Assembly: GCA_022496805.1 (NCBI GenBank)
Contig: CM040092.1
Span: 16,014,113 to 16,078,112 of the forward strand
Reading direction: 5' to 3'
Length of the DNA stretch: 64,000 bases
Source: Pohlia nutans
Lineage: Eukaryota; Streptophyta; Bryopsida; Bryales; Mniaceae
Both the position numbers and the translations under genes were made by a program. Below the pieces are notes generated by a model. It saw nothing but the letters and a program-made list of their open reading frames with translations, had not been told where the DNA came from and did no database searches. Position 1 is the first letter of the stretch. Each line of letters begins with the position of its first letter. Positions 42,575 through 53,586 of the stretch are shown piece after piece.

Positions 42575-45500
42575 CTAGTCCATGGGACCTTGCTGTTCTG
42601 CAACGGGTCGACTGCGGCGCACTAAGAATCGAGCCCCATCCTTGTCTACAATCTTGACGAGGTAGCACGCGGGCGACGCCACCATCCGGTTTCCTATTTC
42701 CCAGATACATTTGTCCACCAGTTGCAGTGCTTGCTCCACATTCATGTTCTTGTCATAATACTTGTCCAGCAGAGACAGAATGAAATATGCCCCTGCAATG
42801 AAATAATCAACCAATAAATAAATGTCAATCCCATGTGCGTTCAACTCTAAGAATACTCTTTACAAGGACGGTATAATTGCGAGGCTCTGTTCCAATTTTG
42901 TTGTCTCTGCCCGGCCCACAAGGGGAGAGACTACGAAAACGCTTCGTTTTCAGGAGTTACACAGCTAGACAATAAAAATAAGTCGTAAAAGTAAATCCGG
43001 GGTAAATACTAAGGTAGAGACTACGCGACTAGTCAGTATTAGAGCAAGTTTTGAAATTAATTTATTATTATTGGAGTACCATCAAATCTATGTATAACAT
43101 GTAATAATACATGTTGGATTTGGATAGTACATTGCTTGCAAAATTACTTTTTTCTTAGCTTAATTAGCGTTGTGTGAAAGGGTACTGTTAGTGAACGTTT
43201 ATTTTTTGAGATTTTTTTAGGTTGCCATCTACATGGAGAAGGTTGAGTTTCTCGTCACTCAACCTTATTTAGGATGTTATCTAGATTCAGGAGAAGCTCC
43301 GACATGGTATACATTGAACCAATCCATAACATTCAGTAGCTTGTAGTGGCTCTGCTTGGTTCCATAGAAGAATGTACAACACTCAACATGACCTTCATCA
43401 ATAGCTAATTGGACATGTGGAGTCCTAAGATGATGAGCAGAGCGCATGAAGGCTACTGAATGTTATGTGGTCAATGTTTGTGTCAACAAACATTTTTTTT
43501 CTAAATATATAAATTTAAATACTAAAATTTTATTTATTTATTTGTTATAATTTTTAATTACTCACCGAAGCCCTGGGCCCCTTTCTCCAGCTTCTGTAAC
43601 GTAGCAATGTAGTCTAAGTAATAGAGAGCAGGACCCGTGTGTTTGTCGTAGCCAGCCAGCATCATGTTCACTTGGTATGGGGCCTGCACAATAACTAAGT
43701 CTTGTGAACCCTAATTCTTCATCTTCACAACACTAAATAGTGCAATTGGGTTGCCTGAAAATTTAGGTTGCCTTATTCCCAAGAAAGTTACTACTTGCCT
43801 TTACAAGTCATCAAAGTCAACACATTTTTCCATTTGTACACATGGAGGTTCATGAGTCCTAATTATAATAATATCTATTTCAAACTAGTAGTGCATTCTT
43901 GTACTGTAATAACAAGAAATATTTATATTGTGTCAAATGTTGAGAAATTAGTGAGGGGCAACCTAATTGCACTATTTAGTGAAGTTTACTTAAAGCATGC
44001 CCACCCTACCACTGAATTCTCTCATGAATTTGAAAAGTGAATGAAAAGTGCTTGTATTTAAGGCTGCGTATTCATGAAAGGTGAGAGAGGCACTAAATAT
44101 GAGCCACAATGTAGTGATACCTTAATACGTCCTTTTGTAGCTAATTTAACCTCTAAGCATCCCTAGCTTTTTTGGGCTCAAAATCATCATTGCTTTTGAT
44201 GTGCTATAGGTCTAAATTTAAGTGAGGTATAGGAATCTCAACCGTACAATCTTGTAATATACATGTTGTAGATCATGTGGATCAAATTTGGGGTCATTTG
44301 GCCATATAGATTGCAAGATCATAGTGTTTTAAAGTTAAAAAAGGACGCTTAAATATTTCCTAACAACACAGTTAGAGGTGAAATTCGTTTTCAAAATTAC
44401 TCAAATGAAAAAACTTTCAACTATAAAGTAGTTGAAAATAATCATATAAACACATTGGTACCAAAAAGCCTCATGAAAAAATTTAATGTGCCCTAAAATG
44501 GCCTTCCAATGTCAAAAAGTAGCCCGAAAAGTGACCCATTTGACCCAAAAAGCAAAAAGTGTCCAAACTAGATCCGTGCACTAAAATGACTCCCAAACAT
44601 TCGGAACCGCATGGATTGACATGGAAATTTTACCATGATAACCATACTTCAAGGGGAATCCAACCCAATAATTTTTATTGAAAACGGACTTGGGATGAAG
44701 GGGATACAAGCCCCGAAGTTGTAGCCATCAAAATGCACAAAAAATGTCCAGAAAAAAACCCCTACTTTCAAATGATCACCAAAAATTCAACACATCTTGG
44801 ATTGATCTGAAATTTTTACTGCTTATTCCATACATCATGCGGGTGCAAATGAGATATCAGATTTTTTTTTTTTTATGGATCAGATTTTGATTGTAAGTTT
44901 GAAAAAAAAATGTCATTTGTATTGCGTTAGGCCTGATATTGGCAATCAAAGCTATGGGTATCAAAAATGTTTAGTAGCTTGGTATTTACCTTGGTGCCCG
45001 CTAAGTACTAAATTATGAATTAATTTTTGATAACCACCTCCTTGATTGCCATTACCTCACAGTTCAATTCATCACCTTTCGAAGAGCCGTGGCAAGCTCG
45101 CAGCGGGTGAAGCTGGCAGCAGCCAGTGTTGTTAAGGGAATGCCATTCCGAAAGTTGTACAAATTGAGGTTCTTCTGTATGAAATTCGAGAACTGCACTC
45201 TGCAGTCACAACATTATACCGTAATCGGTTGTCAAGATCGACAAAAATTGGTTTTAATAAGAGAAGCCCAAATCTTTAGGAAATTTCTTTTTTCAAAAAA
45301 ATCTATCATGTATGATGAAAAAGAGAATCTTGAAGAATATTCACATAATTTGACGTTTGCTGAAAAGAAATTTTCTAAGAGATGCCGAACTTGACAGCTA
45401 GGTATGGTAAATATTAAGGTCATTTCCTCCCTCCTAAACATAGAGAAGACGAGTATGCTTCCACGGGCCCGAATTGTTAACGAAAGATTGAGAGCAAAAG

Positions 45501-46091
45501 CATTGGTAACGGACTTCATGAACCAAACCCATAATAGACACCCATGATTGGTCAATGAATAGTAGTACCTAGATGCTAGAGCAAAGAAGAACAAAAAGGT
45601 AGGTAATGTAACCACACCTAATTGTGACACTCATCTAAATGTGACACTCCAAAATCTTGCACTATTGCTTTTAAGAATGTCAACATCAGAACTTATGTCG
45701 ATATTAAATCACTTACTAATAAAACTATAAACGTTCAAAACTTTTATGTACAATATCCAAATAATGCATTCTTTAGTGTGTCAAAATCTTCTTTGATTTG
45801 CTAACAAATTTTTTTATTTTAAATATAAACGCTCACAACTGCTTAATTAGGTGTGGTCACCATACATACAAATTTGTATATGGAAAGGAAAAGGCAATGA
45901 AAGTGCTCCAAACCCTAAAAACTGATGTCTTACCGGTCACCACTCTCACCAATGCAGCCCATGAGCTTGTGTGAGTCCAGGCATGTAATTTTGTCCTCCG
46001 TCGTCTTCTGCATCACAATACTCTGGTTGGCACCCGTGTCGGCAGCCACCACCACAAAGCCATTGCCCACAAACCCGAACAAACACTCCAT
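42575..46091 (-). CDS. PBD1: 20S proteasome beta-4 subunit (PBD/PSMB2 type)
   Basis: Four exons: 46091-45934, 45199-45076, 43683-43566, 42792-42575; all introns are GT-AG and the 618 nt frame closes at 205 residues. Beta-4 is a non-catalytic subunit of the beta ring of the 20S core, in cytosol and nucleus. It begins directly MECLFGFVGNGFVVVAAD, with no propeptide and no catalytic N-terminal Thr, as usual for beta-4. Family segments are GDRVQFSNFIQKN (51-63), NGIPLTTLAAASFTR (71-85), APYQVNMMLAGYDKHTGPALYYLDYIATL (95-123) and VEQALQLVDKCIWEI (152-166), ending KIVDKDGARFL near 180-190. Length matches the family. Introns 1 to 3 are long and contain repeats; intron 3 carries the element 43325-43467. 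No lesion is seen. Confidence 0.93.
43325..43467. mobile_element. CATAACATTCAGTAGC miniature element, copy 2, PBD intron 3
   Basis: 143 bp with perfect 16 bp inverted ends identical to those at 26103-26257. Inner left part includes CAACACTCAACATGACC. Non-coding. Confidence 0.7.
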
Positions 46092-46384
46092 GTGCTTTGA
46101 GTGGATCAAACAAACACTTTATTCACGGCAACCTCAAAAGAGAACTAGAGTTCTTATTACTACTGCTCTGAGAATGGAGGCAATTTGGACAATGTGATTT
46201 GAAATCATTACAAGGAGAACGCGTCGCTTTTCACTCGGTAGGTGGGTAAAACGGCACCACTTCACACTCACTGCCCAGACGTTCAAGACTTGGTGAGTGC
46301 GATTCGTCACGTAGGACAAGTGTGTATAGTGAACTCCGACACTGAGAAGCGACGCCTTTGCTAGTAGTGAATTTCTATAAGAAA

Positions 46385-46710
46385 GATGATATTTGGAGAC
46401 AAGATTCTGGATTGCATATAGCAACACATCAATGCGATTAAAACAAATAAATTATGAGGGACCTAATATTTTGAGACAAGATTTTAAGGCTCAAAATTAC
46501 ACAGGGGTGGACATAGAAACAATACGTTACATTTTGTTTTAATTTTTTTTTGTGAGATAGTATTTTGAGACGAGATTCTGGGGCTTTAAATTTTGCAGGA
46601 CTGGACATAGAAACACGACTTAAATTTTCTTTTTACAAGGAATTTAGTATTTTGAGACAAGATTGTGGGGCTTAGAATTGCACAGAGTTGGATTCAGAAA
46701 CAAATAACAG
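46385..46710. repeat. tandem repeat of about 91 bp upstream of PBD
   Basis: Three to four imperfect units, anchors TTTGAGACAAGATT-like at about 46392, 46471, 46564 and 46653. Each also contains GGACATAGAAACA-type sequence. The array lies about 300-620 bp upstream of the PBD start codon, so it could overlap its promoter. Confidence 0.75.
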
Positions 46711-47309
46711 AGTTGCGTGGCTGAAATTGTGAACTGTGACAACCCTAATTTCACTCCAACTGCTCAGCCATGAATCCTCTTGTGCAGAACTTCAGGGTTT
46801 GGGTAGTTTCAGTTTCGGTTACGAGAAAGTATGGTGAAGGTTTTTCTTCAAGAGAATTGTAATTGTCGTTCACAGGACCGTGAAAGGCCGTTGCCGTAAC
46901 CGCTCTTTGCCTCGCGGCAGCGGCAGTGACCAGTAACTACAGTACCGGTAGCTATAATATACCAAACCTCTTTAATGTCACAGTCTATAATACTTCTTCC
47001 TAAATGATCAAATACCTTAGTCAGAAACAAAAATTGAATGACTTTCATGGTAGGAAGAAAAAAAAGGCATCACCAAAAATGTTAGCTAGTGTATCCTAGT
47101 ACATGATTGGCTTTGGCATGAATTATATTATTTTGCAAAGGGCCGAAATTTTAGGAATTTTTTCTTTTCAAATTTAAAGAAGAATAGTTTCAAAAAGTAG
47201 AAATGTTGAATTTGTTTTTAGAGAATTAATTAAATATTCGGCACCCTATGTATGAATCCAATCGTGTACTACAGTAGTACAATTGTCCTTCTCTATTATA
47301 ATGTGCCAT

Positions 47310-47850
47310 ATGATATGTCATATGTAGAGGGCTCATATGCCGTATGTATAGGGCTAATATGTCGTATGTAGAGGACTGATATGCCGTATATAGAAGGCTA
47401 AAATGCCGTATGTAGAGGGTTGATACTCCTATGTCCCATATTAAGCTTCATGTACCCTAAAATTAAAAGACTTAATTCCTCCAATGGTGAGAACCATGAG
47501 CACAATGGTATAGACCTTGAGTCAGCACTAGTAGAAAAAATGGTAAAAAAAAACCGCAGCCAAAATCGGATGCAGTTCTTTTGACCAGCTTGTTCTGCAG
47601 TCGCTTAGTAAAAAGTGACTGCAGAATAGGCTGGTCGAAAGAACCGCATCCGATTTTGGCTACGGTTTTTTTTACCATTTTTTCTACTAGTGCAGTAGGA
47701 GTAGTAGTTAGAGCAAACATAAAGTTTATTTTGGGACAAATTGAGAGAAGGGAATCATGAAGCTTAATATGAAAGAAAGGGATTATGTCGTTTGTGAAAG
47801 GCTAATATGCCTTTTGTGGAAGGCTAATATGACAAATGTAGAAGATAGGA
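47310..47850. repeat. short tandem array split by a CACTA element
   Basis: Units of about 27 bp (GTATGTAGAGGGCTAATATGCC-like, varied) run from 47318 to 47430. Related units (GTGAAAGGCTAATATGCC) resume at 47790-47850. The CACTA-type hairpin 47526-47692 sits between, so one array may have been separated by insertion. Confidence 0.6.
47526..47692. mobile_element. CACTA-type hairpin miniature element
   Basis: 167 bp with 3-bp CAG duplications (47523-47525, 47693-47695). Ends CACTAGTAGAAAAAATGG and its complement. The entire element folds on itself with a small loop near 47612. CACTA start and 3-bp duplication are diagnostic of the En/Spm group. Confidence 0.9.
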
Positions 47851-49624
47851 ATATAGGATTAACATGATTGGCACATTTGCATCGAATATTTAATTATTCC
47901 CAATAGTAAATTATGAAAAATGAAATATTTATGAACATTTTTCAAGATTCTTATTTGGTAAAACAAACACTAGTAGAAAAGCTGTACTTATACACCAAGA
48001 AATAGTGTCAGAGCATGGTGTTTATGGCCCATATTGGCACCTAGTTGGTGCCAAAATGGGATCTGGGCACCATGCTCTAATACTAAGATAGATGTACCTA
48101 TTACCATCCATTTAAGCAATGTTAACATCTTGGAGAACATACTTAGTGTACCAAAAATTGTTCAAAGAAATATAAGTGTTTGCAGAGTTGAATCCAAGTC
48201 AATATATTTTTCCTAACAAAATTTGTAATTTATTTGAATTTTCAAAGTGGTTTTCCCTAAAAATATACAATATCATCCTTGGGGTGGGGACTATGGACAT
48301 TACAAAAATGCTCTATAATCAGTCAAAGTCACCCTACAATTGGTAGTAAACTAATCTTAAACTGCCACATTTACACCTAAATCTACCCATTTATATCAAA
48401 GAAATCTATTTGGTTGTCCATGCTAAATTACCATCAGGAATTTCGGACCCCACTGATTTTGCACGATTTCAGTGCGTTTATCGTTGAACACTGATTCCGC
48501 ACGTCATACGTGCATTTAGAAGTGTCGTTATGGTACGGAAGTGACATGCATTACTAGGATGTCAATGCAGTGTCTTTTCAATGATTATGAAAAAAGTGTT
48601 GTTTTCGCACGAAAGTCGTGTTTGACGGAATCCGTGCGTTAATCGTGTATCTACATTACATAACTAATAAGACACGGATAACATGCGGTTTTAGTTAATG
48701 CGGATTTAGTATCATATACGTATCATATTAACACCTTTTATTATATCCGTGCGATTTCAATATCTATTATAATGCAAATTATTGTCGTACGACATCCGTA
48801 TAGTTATAGTACAAGTTTTCAATTTGAGAATGAGTGACTTATATTTCTCGACGTCACTCGCGTTCAAGGATGTGTTTTCGCACTACAGTAGCATGTCATA
48901 CTTCTCGACAAAAAATTTTATAGTGTTTTAAAACTATTGATTTATTGATGAAATATAATAAATAGAGAAAATACCAAAAATATTTTAAAATTCTCTTTTG
49001 GAATCTTTTGGAATCTTTTAAAATATTTTATATTATTTTGGAATATTTTGGAATATTCCAAGAATTTTTTAAAATTATCCTTACGGTCTAATTTCCCAAA
49101 ACATTTTTAGATCTTCATTTATAGAATTTAGAAGCAATGAACAATGAAATTACATTTTATATTTTTAGAATTCAAATTTGGTATTATTGGTTATCATTGT
49201 ACTTTTCATCATGGGAGAAAAAAATTGTACAGAAAAGGACAACATTACTTTTTCAAAATAGTAAAATTTGTAACACGAGACAATGTAGAGGTGTTGTTTT
49301 TTTTAAAGTTTCCGTAGGCAGAGTTTAACTTGGATTGACACGATTCAAATTGGGTTTGAAAGCATACTTGATTTCCTATTAGAAAATAATTATAATTTCA
49401 TTTACTTTTTAATTTTTTTAATCTTGGGCAGCTCATAAGGGGGCGTCGACCAAAACATGATCTCTCGAAGCATTGCAAGTTAAATTGAGTTTAAAATCAG
49501 ACTTTCTTTGAACTCAATTTGAGCAACTTTTCAAAAGATAAATTGCAAGAGCTTTTAATTGCTTGCTACAACATTCAAACCATTGATTTTTTATCCTAGG
49601 TATAGAAAAAAGCTTGTATAATGG

Positions 49625-50190
49625 AGTGCAAAAAAAATTTGGAATAGAAAGAGTTTTTTACATTGCTAAAAACATCTAAAGTCTAATGAAAATATAAAAA
49701 CAGCTAATAGCTTTTAAGATTTTGGCAAAACAAAAAAAAGTTCAAAAAAATTTGAAATTTTTTTTAGATATAGAAAAATGCTTGCATGATCTACTGGAAA
49801 AAAAAATTGGAATTTTTTTTTTACATCGCAAAAAAGCATCCAAAGTCTGCTTAAAAAAAAAAAGCTCACAGCCACCACGGTTTTGGCAAAAAATAAATAA
49901 ATTCATAATATTCTGAAAAAGATCCTAGATATAGAAAAAGTCCTGCATAATCTAGTGCAAAAAATATTTTGAAAAAAATATTTTTTCACATTGTTAAAAA
50001 CATTCAAAGTCCGCTAAAAAAAAAAAAAAAAAAAAAAACAGCTCACAGCCATGATCTGCATCACGATTTTGGCCAAAAAAAAAAAACTCAAAATATTCTG
50101 AAAATAATTCAAGATATAGAAAAAGGCCTGCGTGTTGTAGTGCAAAAAAAATTTGAAAAAAAGAATACATATACATGGCAAAAAAATTGC
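49625..50190. repeat. tandem array of about 165 bp inside the TIR element
   Basis: About 3.5 units with anchors near 49626, 49791, 49954 and 50139. Each has CCTGCATNATCTAGTGCAAA, poly-A runs, CATCCAAAGTC, AGCTCACAGCC and TTTTGGCAAAAA-like segments. Copy 1 holds two to three units in the opposite sense at 6530-6890. A run of over 20 A lies near 50020. Confidence 0.75.
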
Positions 50191-50254
50191 CAATGGTTTC
50201 AATCCTTTATAATTATTAAAAGAGTTCGAGTGCTTGCATCAAGACTTTAAGGTG

Positions 50255-50395
50255 GTTTGGTGGTTTAAAGCATGGTTTGTAGTTAGGAGGTCTCAAGTTC
50301 AATTCCTACCACCGGCAATAGAGCTTGGGAAGCCTTGGTGGGCCTCACCGCGGGTTCGGGTAGTACGAAATAGTTCGGGTAGAGAAAAAAATATA
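50255..50395 (+). repeat. tRNA-derived SINE-like module
   Basis: GGTGGTTTGGTGGTTTAAAG, then GGAGGTCTCAAGTTCAATTC as the box-B-like part, then GAGCTTGGGAAGC and a TA-rich tail. Same position within the host element as the module at 6290-6430, so it was present before the two copies separated. Confidence 0.55.
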
Positions 50396-51881
50396 TTTTT
50401 ATTTTTATTTTTTTAATAAATTTATTTTGACCAAATTTAGATATAGAAAGAAAAAAATCTAGATATAGAAAAGATGATGGCGCACGAAAAACACATTGAA
50501 TCAGTGTGGGTTTAAAGATGATTAAGACACAACATTTGACAACTGTACAGAGTGAAGAATTCGCACGTTTTCAATAGATGTATCAATCGTGTCGAATCAG
50601 TACTATATCCGCTTGTACGATCATGATGTCATATTAGTGCAGTTGCGATGAATGACGCAACGATGCGGAATCAGTGCGAAAAATACACGCACCCATGAAA
50701 TATCGGAAATCGCACTGAAATCGTGCGAAATCAGTGGGGTCCGAAATTCCTGATGACCTCTTTCATTGCCTCAATTGCTTGACCATCACTTTATGATATC
50801 ATCCTCATTCATTGAAGTACTTAAAACTCCCCCATTTGCACCTAATTCTACCTATTACTTATTGCATTTAAGTGGAAGTAAGGTGGAATTGAATCAAATC
50901 TAGAGTGGAATTGGGGTCAATAAAAATTGAGTCCATGAAATTAGATATATCCACCTTATTCCTTGGTGACCAAAGACCACCCTTTCTACTACAAAAAATT
51001 GTGATTTAGTGTTCAACAAGAATTGATGCCTTTTACCACGGTTCATTCAAAGGTGAGGAGAAATAGTGTCCCTATAGTATATAAAAGTTTGTCACTTATC
51101 ATTCCTACTTCCACTAAGAGTATGATGTCCCTTCCAAATGATAGGAGTGATAGGCATTGACATGCCATGTTTATTATAAAGTTGTCATTTATCATTTGAA
51201 TACTACATCCAAAAGGTTTACTTGAAGCTTTTATCATTTTATATTTCATAGTAAAAAGCTTTTTTTACAGTGATACTATATCCCCCAAAAATCAAATAGT
51301 GTATGTGTTGAGAAATAATGTCATGTACACTAGGGATATCCGCAAACCTCCTCGTAAGTCGCCCTGAATTAAGCCCCTTATCTAGAGTTCACGAGAGAAT
51401 CAAACAAAAAGCGCGTTGAGGAAATGAGATGCAAGGTCATGCCACATTTGTCTAGCTTAGAATAGCATTGTTGTGTCAACCGTCCCACGTGGCGCCAACG
51501 ATGTCTCCATAGCGTGCACCAAATGCGGTGCGAAATCCAATCACCTGTATTTTTTTCCCCGTAAACACATCTCATGCTCAATTTTTTTAGAACCAAATAC
51601 TCTTTCCTATTTCGGGATTCTCCCTGTCCTTTTTGCTGACACAACTTATGAATCCTTTCAGTTCACTGCTTTGCGAATATCTCTACTAAATCACAATTTT
51701 AGTGTACACTACTTCCTGCTAGTAGTCAAAGTAGGTTTTTAGTGCGTGCTCCTCTGATGTGTCTTTATATAGTTGGACCTTGTATTGTGTGTCACTGTGC
51801 AGGGGGGTCTTGTTCCTAGTGTAAGCAAATGATTTGGTGGAAATTTTGGCATTTGGAATTATTACCACATGCACTCATTAT

Positions 51882-52148
51882 AAAAAAATTCAGGCCTTCA
51901 AAAGGTTGCGAACTCAGCCAAACTGCCATGCAAAAATAATAATAATAATAATATAATAATAATACAAAAAATCAAATATTACAAAAATAATTTTTTTCAC
52001 AAAAAATATTTAAAAAATAAAATGTGACGTGACACCATTCGATTTTTTTAATATTTTGTGATTTTATTATTTAGTATTTTATTTATATTATTATATTAAT
52101 AATTTTTGCATGACAGTTTGACTGAGTTCGTAGCCCTGAATTTTTTTG
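51882..52148. mobile_element. TIR miniature element (CAGGCCTNCAAAAGG family), copy 2
   Basis: Left TAAAAAAATTCAGGCCTTCA and right end complementary (GGGCTACGAACTCAGTC in reverse sense), with GCCATGCAAAAATAAT inside both ends and AAT/TTA repeats in the centre. It ends 7 bp before the hairpin element at 52156. Confidence 0.6.
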
Positions 52149-52155
52149 TTGTATA

Positions 52156-52513
52156 GAGTTATCCTTAAAGTCACCTTGTGTTTGAATAAGATACCGTGAA
52201 TTTTGCTTTAATGTACTCTTATTTGTTCACCCCAAATAGTTAAAAAGTATGGAAAAGCTTGGTGGTCTATCATTGTTAGGTGCGTAAGAGCTTGGTGGTC
52301 TCTAAACTCAAGGGAAACTAGTTTAGCCGTCAAGAAAGACGGCTAAACTAGTTTTCCATGAGTTTAGAGACCACCAAGCTCTTACGCACCTAACAATGAT
52401 AGACCACCAAGCTTTTCCATACTTTTTAACTATTTGGGGTGAACAAATAAGAGTACATTAATGCAAAATTCACGGTATCTTATTCAAACACAAGGTGACT
52501 TTAAGGATAACTC
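52156..52513. mobile_element. near-perfect long hairpin element, TA-flanked
   Basis: Arms 52156-52331 and 52338-52513 are inverted copies with only about three or four mismatches, around a six-base loop AAGAAA. Outer ends are GAGTTATCCTTAAAGTCACC; TA lies on both sides (52154-52155, 52514-52515). Ends resemble the GAGTTATCC family at 20775 and 24847, but the long arms are specific to this copy. Confidence 0.9.
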
Positions 52514-52619
52514 TAATGATTAGCAAAAAATTAGTGCAGTGATTATACTTTTTAAAAAATAAATATACAACTTCCCAAATATTATGACGTCTATTTTTAG
52601 AATTTGTTTTCCACGGGCG

Positions 52620-53104
52620 GTTATTGCTAATTATGCGTAGTACAGTGACTACCGTTAGAAAGAAGCAGAAGTACCGAATCCACGAGATTGACGGCGGAGC
52701 CACGGCCGCGTGTGCCACGACAACGGACGCCACCACCGTCTCGTACCGGACTCGTCACCGTCGCCACCAGCGTCGCGTACCGGAAGCCCCGTCACCATCG
52801 CCACCCGCACTCCCTCGCCGGCTGGCACCCACCACCCGTGATAGAATCCAACACACCACCCCGCACCCGCATTCACACCGCCTGGATTCCATCACGCACT
52901 CATCACGCCGCTGTTTTCCTTTGACCCACCTGCTCACGTACTGTAAGCACAGTAATTCCGCCATTACTCGCTAATCTCCCTGCACTGGCCAGCGCACCCG
53001 CTGCAGTACTGTCTGTAATCACTCAAAAAAGCGACACCATCATGCGCCAGGCCCAGTGTGTGCACGCGTCAGACCTTTTCACGAGCCAGGATTCATTCCG
53101 CACA
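52620..53104 (+). promoter_or_regulatory. GC-rich region upstream of the GT37 gene
   Basis: A clear jump in GC and CpG content (CCACCACCGT-, CGTCGCC-type sequence) compared with the flanks. It probably holds the promoter and transcription start of the gene beginning at 53587. No protein-coding interpretation was convincing. Confidence 0.4.
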
Positions 53105-53529
53105 ATGGCTTCTCCGCGCTCTCGCATTGCCGACGACGGAGAGAAATTGAGGTAAGTACCTCTCCCAGTTCTGCCCAAACGGACCCCGCGCAGATCCCAA
53201 GATCTATCGACTTGTTAGTTATTAGTTGTGGAATTTATTCTAGTCGCTTAGAACCTTGTGGGTTCAAATTCTGGAGGGCTTGATTTGTTGTAGAATTATT
53301 CGAAGATTGTGGGTTCAAATTCCGGAGGGATTTTGAACTTCGAGGGTTTGTTAGAACGATCACCGACTTGGTTTTGAGCCGTTTCGAATTCCTCACGCGT
53401 GAAGGGACTCACTCCGTGTTGACGAAATTTTCTAGGTTTGAAACAGGGGAGCGGCTTGATTTGAAAGTGGGGATCATTGGCAAGGATGTGACGAAAGATG
53501 AGCTGCGGAAGAGGTTGCGAACTTCTTGA
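53105..53529 (+). other. leader intron and spliced upstream ORF, GT37 gene
   Basis: A start codon at 53105 opens a 47 nt segment ending in the strong donor AG|GTAAGT (53152). The acceptor TTTTCTAG ends at 53435. Splicing gives a short frame of 46 codons stopping at 53527-53529, 57 bp before the GT37 start codon. Its C-terminal half (DLKVGIIGKDVTKDELRKRL) is faintly like the end of a CobW C-terminal domain, but that is weak. It could be an upstream ORF in the leader of the GT37 transcript or a separate small gene. Inference from splice-like sequences only. Confidence 0.3.
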
Positions 53530-53586
53530 AGCGGCGAAGGTTTCTCCTGGGGCTGGTCGCTGTCAGTGCTTTAGCAATTTGAAATT

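Larger units (their letters stand above)
48432..50755 (+). mobile_element. TIR element with SINE-like module, copy 2 (2.3 kb)
   Basis: Same ends as 5895-7524 (CATCAGGAATTTCGGACCCC and complement). Subterminal arrays of ATTCCGCAC, AATCCGTGCG and AATCAGTGCG are present at both ends. The interior holds a TTTTGGAATATT-like tract (48990-49060), a tandem array at 49625-50190 and the tRNA-like module at 50255-50395. Longer than copy 1 because of extra tandem units and an extra segment near 48820-48960. No transposase frame. The flanks (ACC at left, ACC at right) do not give a convincing target duplication. Confidence 0.75.

Noticed and set aside
47971..51275. A large CACTA element starting CACTAGTAGAAAAGC at 47973
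   Set aside because: The left end looks right, but the only right-end candidate (AGCTTTTTTTACAGTG near 51258) is too weak and no 3-bp duplication could be shown.
53230..53330. Possible tRNA gene from two GGGTTCAAATTC (box B-like) phrases
   Set aside because: No box A at the right distance and no cloverleaf; the two phrases are a small tandem repeat.
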